Assembly (NCBI GenBank): GCA_004802725.1 | Contig: SGPM01000526.1 | Coordinates: 1-13,649 of the forward strand | DNA: 13,649 nt | Direction of reading: 5' to 3' | From: Antrodiella citrinella | Taxonomy: Eukaryota; Basidiomycota; Agaricomycetes; Polyporales; Steccherinaceae | Part shown: one piece after another, positions 9,506-13,649 of the stretch | How positions within the stretch are numbered: the stretch's first letter is position 1 | Layout: each line of letters begins with the position of its first letter | Program-made: the position numbers and the translations under genes | The notes under the pieces: generated by a model | Told to the model about the DNA's origin: nothing | Databases searched by the model: none | What the model saw: only the letters and a program-made list of their open reading frames with translations

Positions 9506-9878
9506 CTATGTCACATCTGTAACGATGAATGCGTTCAGTTCTATCTGCTGATCCTGCGCAGGCGTGAACGTCTTTCGCTGAACCTCAGTGATACACACGT
9601 ACATGTAAAGCTTGCCTTGGCATGGGAAGGAACTTGACGCTGTGCCGTTGCCTGTTTCAACGACTATACTAATAGACTGCAGCTGGGGGACGTTGACCTT
9701 CCTCAGGCTCTTCTTGCGCTGCATTCCAACTTTGTTCAGCTTCTGACTTAGAGCTTCGACGGCCAAGCATCTGATACACGGTGACTTTCAATCCTCCGGT
9801 CGGAGCTACGCATCCTGCGTAGACGTCGAGTTGCTTTACGACAAGGCATTTGGACCTAAGTCTGAATCTCCATGACAC
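9506..9878 (-). CDS. Small unidentified gene, divergent from the kinase-WW-HECT gene; structure unresolved
   Basis: Two overlapping open frames exist on the minus strand. The first (9878-9669) begins MSWRFRLRSKCLVVKQLDVY and contains GGLKVTVYQMLGRRSSKSEAE. The second (9766-9506) ends with GNGTASSSFPCQGKLYMYVC and TPAQDQQIELNAFIVTDVT. Blocks from both frames recur in the inverted copy at 395-690, which supports real coding history. In the overlap the changes between copies favour the first frame (AGT/AGC and TCG/TCT are silent in it). The two frames may be joined by an intron or by a frameshift; no intron of normal size was found. Its ATG lies 69 bp from the kinase ATG, so the pair would share a very short promoter. 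I do not recognise the family. Confidence 0.4.
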
Positions 9879-10267
9879 TTTGGGGCATGATTATAACGAT
9901 AAAAACAATATACTGATAGCGAGCAACGTCGCTACTATTCTTCAACATGGACACTAGCAATCCGCCCAATCCAGGATTCAACAACTCTGCCCACAGAGTC
10001 ACAACTGTTGGTACACTACTCATTTCACAGTGTCCAACCTTTGACGCTATATATTGACAGCCATCGGCGATAGCGCACTTCATGTCGACTGCTCTGCGTC
10101 GTACCGACGATGTCGAGCAACCTTTGGCCTCCACAGAAGAGGCTCAGGTGGTCCTCGATGAGATGTGGAAGGTGCGTTCCAAACAGTATGAACGCTAGAA
10201 GATACAGGTCTCAACAAGCCTGGTGTACAGGTTCTAGACTCTCCGGTATTGCCAACAGCTCATACTG
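9620..10267. repeat. Right arm of the inverted duplication (partner 1-645)
   Basis: The reverse complement matches 1-645. Positions 10064-10267 are a perfect 204-bp match that covers most of exon 2, the whole 59-bp intron 2 and the first 37 bases of exon 3 of the kinase chimera. Upstream, exon 1 and intron 1 are only partly similar (a 6-bp indel at the start of exon 2, many substitutions). Farther out, a 20-bp exact match sits at 9620-9639. Confidence 0.85.
9879..9946. promoter_or_regulatory. Very short divergent promoter between the small gene (-) and the kinase chimera (+)
   Basis: Only 68 bp separate the two proposed start codons. The stretch is A/T-rich around 9895-9915 (ataaaaacaatatactg), the best candidate for a TATA-like element on the plus strand. 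The part adjoining the kinase ATG (gagcaacgtcg..ttcaac) is conserved in the inverted copy near 330-355. Confidence 0.4.
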
Positions 10268-13206
10268 GTGGATCTCCGTTCTTCGTCTATCGAAATTCAC
10301 TCCGGAAGCTCTGCCTCAAAGTGGCTATCAGGCATGACATACTGCCTACCGCGCTCATTCTCAAAGAGGTGCATGTAATAGAGGGGATCGAGTGCGGTGG
10401 TGGTGGTTTTGCAGACGTGTATTGCGGCACGTTCCGTGGAGAGAAAGTCGCTCTCAAGCGGCTTCGTATTTATCTCATGTCTTCGCAAATACAAAAGCAA
10501 GAAATCAAGAAGGTTGGTCATGTAGTCCTTGTTTCCGAATCATTTCGATGCTGAAAGACAAATTCCTTCGTAGGCATTTTGCCGCGAATCGATACTGTGG
10601 AAGAACCTGGTGCACGACCATATACTTCCGTTCCTGGGGGTTGCGGAAGATGCGTTCAAAGGTGCAATCTGCATGGTGTTGCCCTGGCAAGAGCGGGGTA
10701 GTCTTCGACACTACCTTGAGGCTCAGAAGCAGGTCGAGGAGATGAGTGACGAGCAGATCGCGTTGGCTGTGGATCGATGGGTACGTTGCAGTCATCGCAT
10801 GACTCGCAGTGCTAGTCCCCTAACGACACCGTATAGCTCTATAGCTCTATCAGACCGGTCTTGGTTTGGAGTATCTACACGAGGAAGGGATCGTCCACGG
10901 CGATTTGCACGCAGGCAATATTCTCGTCGACGACGTCGGCAACGCACGTCTCACTGACTTCGGCATGGCGCTGATCGCTGAAGCTAATGAGTACAACTAT
11001 GGTTCTATTCACGGAGGAGGCGCGACTCGTTGGCAAGCTCCGGAGCTCATAGACCCCGAGGAGTTTGGGCTGACGTCGAGGCGACCAACGAAGCAGAGCG
11101 ACATGTTCTCGTTCGCATGCACGGCTATAGAGGTGCGCTTCTTGTATGTATGAGTCGAGTCTATGTCTGACATGCATTTCCCGAATGGGCAGCTTTACAC
11201 CGGCAAGCCACCATTTCCCGATATCACCAACCACAAAGTATCCGTTCGGTACGTGAGCGGCGACAGGCCGCCCAGGCCCTCTCTTCCTGCTGGAACATTC
11301 ATGTCCGATGCGGTGTGGACGTTGATGGATTCGTGTTGGGCGCACCGGATTTTGGCGCGCCCTCCTGTCCAGCAGGTTGTTGTCGAGCTCGCAGCAGTCA
11401 CAGCGGGTGTTTCGAACTCGGAACGATTGGCGGCAAGCCTAAGTGCAATCCGAATCACAGCTCGAGCTTCGGAGCCAAGTGTCACTCAGAGTTTACCCCG
11501 GGTCCGTCACGAGATTCCTCCTTTGTCGCGTAGTACCACACATCCCGCCGTCCTCGCATCTGCTGAAATGTTTGACTCGCGCACTCTCAGCTGGGAGCCT
11601 GAGCATTACCATAGTATTGCCACCAATCCGATATCGCAAATATCTCCGGCGGCAAGACCAGGCGTAGCAGCCGTGAAGAATGGCACCACGGCTTCAAATA
11701 TTGATCTCCTTGCCGACAGGGAAGGCCAGTTCTCTGATGCCAACGGTATGGCCTGTGGTGATCATGAATCTACCGCTTCTCAGTCTCGCCCTGGTGCTTC
11801 ACTGGGACCTCTTGCGGAACGATGGGAGATGCGTCACGACCGCACTGGTCGTACGTACTTCGTTGACCACAAGCTGAAGATAAGTTTCTGGGATGATCCT
11901 CGCCTGCTCGCTGAGGAAGGAAGCACGCCTGAATATCACCGTGACTTTCGACAAAAGCTTTTCTACCTCAGGAATCTGTCTGCGCTTCGTCCTCGGGCTG
12001 GAGACTGCCATGTGGAAGTCCGTCGTGAATTCATCTTTGAAGACAGTTACAGAGAGATCATGAAGTGGAAACCGGATGACCTGCAGAGACGTCTCATGAT
12101 CAAATTCAATGGCGAAGACAGTTTAGATTATGGAAGTCTTTCTAGGTAAGTCCTAATCCTGCTCAAGGTAAACAAACCGTGACAAATCGTTCAGAGAGTT
12201 ATTCTTCCTACTCTCGCAAGCGATCCCCAATCCGGCCTACTCTCTGTTACAATACTCCACGCCAAACAGACAGGATACCTTGCGGATTAACCCAACGTCT
12301 GGTGTCGATACCGAGCAGTTGAATCGTTTCAGGTTTATCGGACATTGTGTGGGCCTTGGAATCTTTCACCATAGATTTCTGAATGTCCGCTTTGTCGACC
12401 CATCGTACAAGATGATCTTGAAGAAGAACGTTAACCTCGTTGACTTGGAGAGCGTCGATCATGGCGCGTATCGCAAATTATCTTGGTTATTGTACGTACT
12501 CTCCCAATTCATTGCAAGCTCGCCTGACAGAAGTCTTGCTTCCCAGAAATAACGACGTTACGGATATTCTGGACGAGACATTCAGCGTTACCGAGGAGCA
12601 CCTCGGCAAGCAAGTCACACTCGATTTGAAACCAGGGGGTAGACATGTGGAACTCACAGAAGACAACAAACAAGAGTACATCGATCTCGTCGTGGAGTAT
12701 TATGTCTGCAAACGTATACAGCCACAGTTTGATGCCTTCATGTCCGGGCTCAACGACCTCATCCCGCAGGCTCTAATCGAAGTCTTTAATGAGGCCGACC
12801 TGGGGCTTTTGATTGAAGGAATCATCGAGCTCGATGTGTGCGTGTTTTGATTCCCTGATTTAAACTTTCAGATACGTGTACCAGCGACGACTGGATGAAA
12901 TTCACCGAATATCGTGGTTACAAAACCACTAATGATGTCGTTCAGTGGTTTTGGCGGTGCATCCGACATTGGTCGTCTGAGCGCAGATTGCGTCTGCTCC
13001 AGTTTGCAACTAGATCGTCTCGTATCCCCATGAACGGATTCAGGGCTCTTCAGGGCTCTGAAGGTCCTACAAGATGTACCATCGAGAAGTCTCTTGATCC
13101 AAGCCAGCCCCCGAAGAGTCGTCCCCACCTCAATAGCATTGAGTTGACACCATATGGGACTTACAGCATATTGGAACAGAACCTGCTGTCGGTTGTGTTG
13201 AATTAG
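9947..13206 (+). CDS. Chimeric protein: TKL-like protein kinase - WW - catalytically dead HECT domain, complete, 9 exons
   Basis: Exons: 9947-10006, 10061-10171, 10231-10512, 10574-10780, 10845-11132, 11193-12145, 12195-12491, 12547-12837, 12885-13206; 936 residues. The kinase (about 106-385) has a glycine loop GGGGFADVYCG (113-123), VALK lysine 133, likely helix-C Glu156, the HGDLHAGN catalytic loop with Asp240 and Asn245, DFG (258-260), APE (285-287) and SDMFSFA. It therefore looks active. A 135-residue linker without recognised domains follows. A WW domain (about 521-553) keeps both Trp residues (527, 549), YF and His542. The HECT domain (about 590-936) is clearly related to that of adjacent RSP5. 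Its catalytic Cys is His911, and the protein ends VVLN, lacking the RSP5 tail GFGQE. It may be a kinase targeted by Rsp5-like recognition, or a competitor of Rsp5; function is inference. ATG 10082 is an alternative in-frame start. Confidence 0.85.
10231..11350 (+). other. Kinase module of the chimera
   Basis: This stretch spans the kinase-coding part of exons 3 to 6. The order of motifs (G-loop, VALK, HGDLHAGN, DFG, APE, then DSCW and RPPVQQV near the end) is that of TKL-like kinases that are expanded in mushroom-forming fungi. The catalytic loop has HGD in place of HRD, as is frequent in that group. The aspartate and asparagine needed for catalysis and metal binding are retained. A second copy of this gene's 5' end is at 1-329. 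Confidence 0.8.
10837..10853 (+). other. Tandem candidate splice acceptors at intron 4 of the chimera
   Basis: A small direct repeat (tatagctctatagctctatcag) places AG acceptors at 10836, 10844 and 10853. Use of 10844 gives the family-like sequence RW-LYQTGLGLEYLHE. Use of 10853 would stay in frame and drop the residues LYQ, while 10836 would shift the frame. I chose 10844. Confidence 0.6.
11805..13206 (+). repeat. WW-HECT segment of the chimera, diverged duplicate of RSP5 7595-9075
   Basis: It begins GPLAERWEMR (RSP5: [10 protein letters not shown]) and runs to the C-terminus, with shared blocks such as YFVDH, WDDPRL, IFEDSY, RLMIKF, FIGxC, HRFL, MILKK, LESVD, TEDNK, EYxxx[17 protein letters not shown] and YRGY. 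The C2 domain, WW1, WW2 and the low-complexity linker of RSP5 are absent. Only the WW3-HECT part was captured downstream of a kinase. Confidence 0.9.
13126..13128 (+). other. HECT active-site position of the chimera: His911 in place of the catalytic Cys
   Basis: CAC occupies the position that is TGC in RSP5 (8922-8924). The flanks align without gaps: RSP5 [15 protein letters not shown] against PKSRPHLNSIELTPY here. Without the thioester-forming cysteine the HECT domain cannot carry ubiquitin by the known mechanism. Confidence 0.9.
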
Positions 13207-13649
13207 GTATCGTTCTTTGTTCTTATTTGTCTTAAGCCAACACTCATCTGTTCTGTTCTGATGAAGGCGGCGAAAACCATATAGCACCGTGTAGATTATC
13301 GAGTTGATGGCAGGATAACCATTGGCGATTCATATACTCATCTCCCATCCGTTTGTAAGATGTACACACTGTGCGATGCATGTAATGGAGTCTATTTCTT
13401 TTTCTGACATCGTCTTTCGTAAGATATCAAGGTATACATATGTGAGTCAACAATAGCAGAGGTCTAAAAAGAGAATATAGGAACTACATGAATGCTGGAG
13501 ACTGTTTCCCTTCGTCGAATATGCTCCGTGTATGCTAAGCTGGAGTTTCGAGTCAAGATATTCCGTTAAGATCCCTAGGACGGACTTCGAGTCCATATTC
13601 TGGCCTCTTCAGTACTAGTCAAATATCGGTACCTAGGATCCTTGAAGCC
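13207..13649. other. 3' flank of the kinase-HECT gene, no gene seen
   Basis: No open frame with a recognisable domain was found on either strand. A possible decayed remnant of the last RSP5 intron may lie just after the stop at 13204-13206 (tatcgttctttgttc resembles the pyrimidine-rich part of the RSP5 intron), but no match to its final exon was seen. A small hairpin, GGACT-tcg-AGTCC, sits at 13582-13594. Confidence 0.4.

Noticed and set aside
11163..11192. Separate gene starting at ATG 11163 (reading MSDMHF) for the WW-HECT half
   Set aside because: These bases are the end of a 60-bp intron. Splicing at 11132/11193 gives the conserved kinase sequence AIELYTGKPPF, so the WW-HECT half continues the kinase frame. 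An internal promoter cannot be fully excluded.
12841..12884. Shorter acceptor (cag at about 12871) for the chimera's last intron
   Set aside because: It would break the frame; the cag ending at 12884 restores DVDDW exactly as in RSP5 and gives a 47-bp intron.
13582..13594. Hairpin GGACT-tcg-AGTCC near the right edge
   Set aside because: A 5-bp stem is expected by chance; it is not part of a tRNA or a recognisable terminator.

Overview
The window looks like nuclear DNA of a basidiomycete fungus, most likely an Agaricomycete. The genes are dense and cut by many short introns (mostly 47-64 bp) with GT..AG ends and CTRAY-like branch points. The kinase belongs to the fungal TKL-like type with an HGDLHAGN catalytic loop. 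All gene models below were spliced by hand from the sequence; each gives one uninterrupted protein whose phases agree at every junction.

Layout from left to right. (1) 1-329, minus: the 5' end of a kinase-family gene that runs off the left edge. (2) About 395-690, plus: a degraded copy of a small unidentified gene, divergent from (1). (3) 802-3169, minus: a 549-residue APC-family amino acid/GABA permease with nine exons. (4) 3170-3472: a shared divergent promoter with a TATA box and two ACGCGT elements. (5) 3473-5665, plus: nuclear mRNA cap guanine-N7 methyltransferase (Abd1/RNMT type, 608 residues) with a long Ser/Pro-rich N-terminus. (6) 6091-9075, plus: an Rsp5/NEDD4-type HECT ubiquitin ligase (C2, three WW, HECT; 843 residues, catalytic Cys811). 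(7) About 9506-9878, minus: the better-preserved copy of the small gene seen in (2). (8) 9947-13206, plus: an intact 936-residue chimera of an apparently active TKL-like protein kinase, a WW domain and a HECT domain. Its WW-HECT half is a diverged duplicate of the neighbouring Rsp5 gene, with the HECT intron positions kept. (9) 13207-13649: no gene seen.

The main discovery is gene (8). It fuses a kinase with every catalytic motif to a HECT domain whose catalytic cysteine is replaced by histidine and whose last residues (GFGQE in Rsp5, including the -4 Phe) are missing. The reading frame is nevertheless open across nine exons. It looks like a kinase-pseudoligase that may act on Rsp5 substrates or compete with Rsp5 through its WW domain.

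A second notable point is an inverted duplication. The left edge (1-645) and 9620-10267 are inverted copies of the same divergent gene pair. The first 204 bp are identical, including a whole intron, while adjoining exon 1 and intron 1 are diverged, which suggests gene conversion or very recent exchange.

The permease, cap methyltransferase and Rsp5 are ordinary housekeeping or transport genes. Rsp5-family ligases are known to downregulate amino acid permeases, but nothing here shows that this permease is a target.
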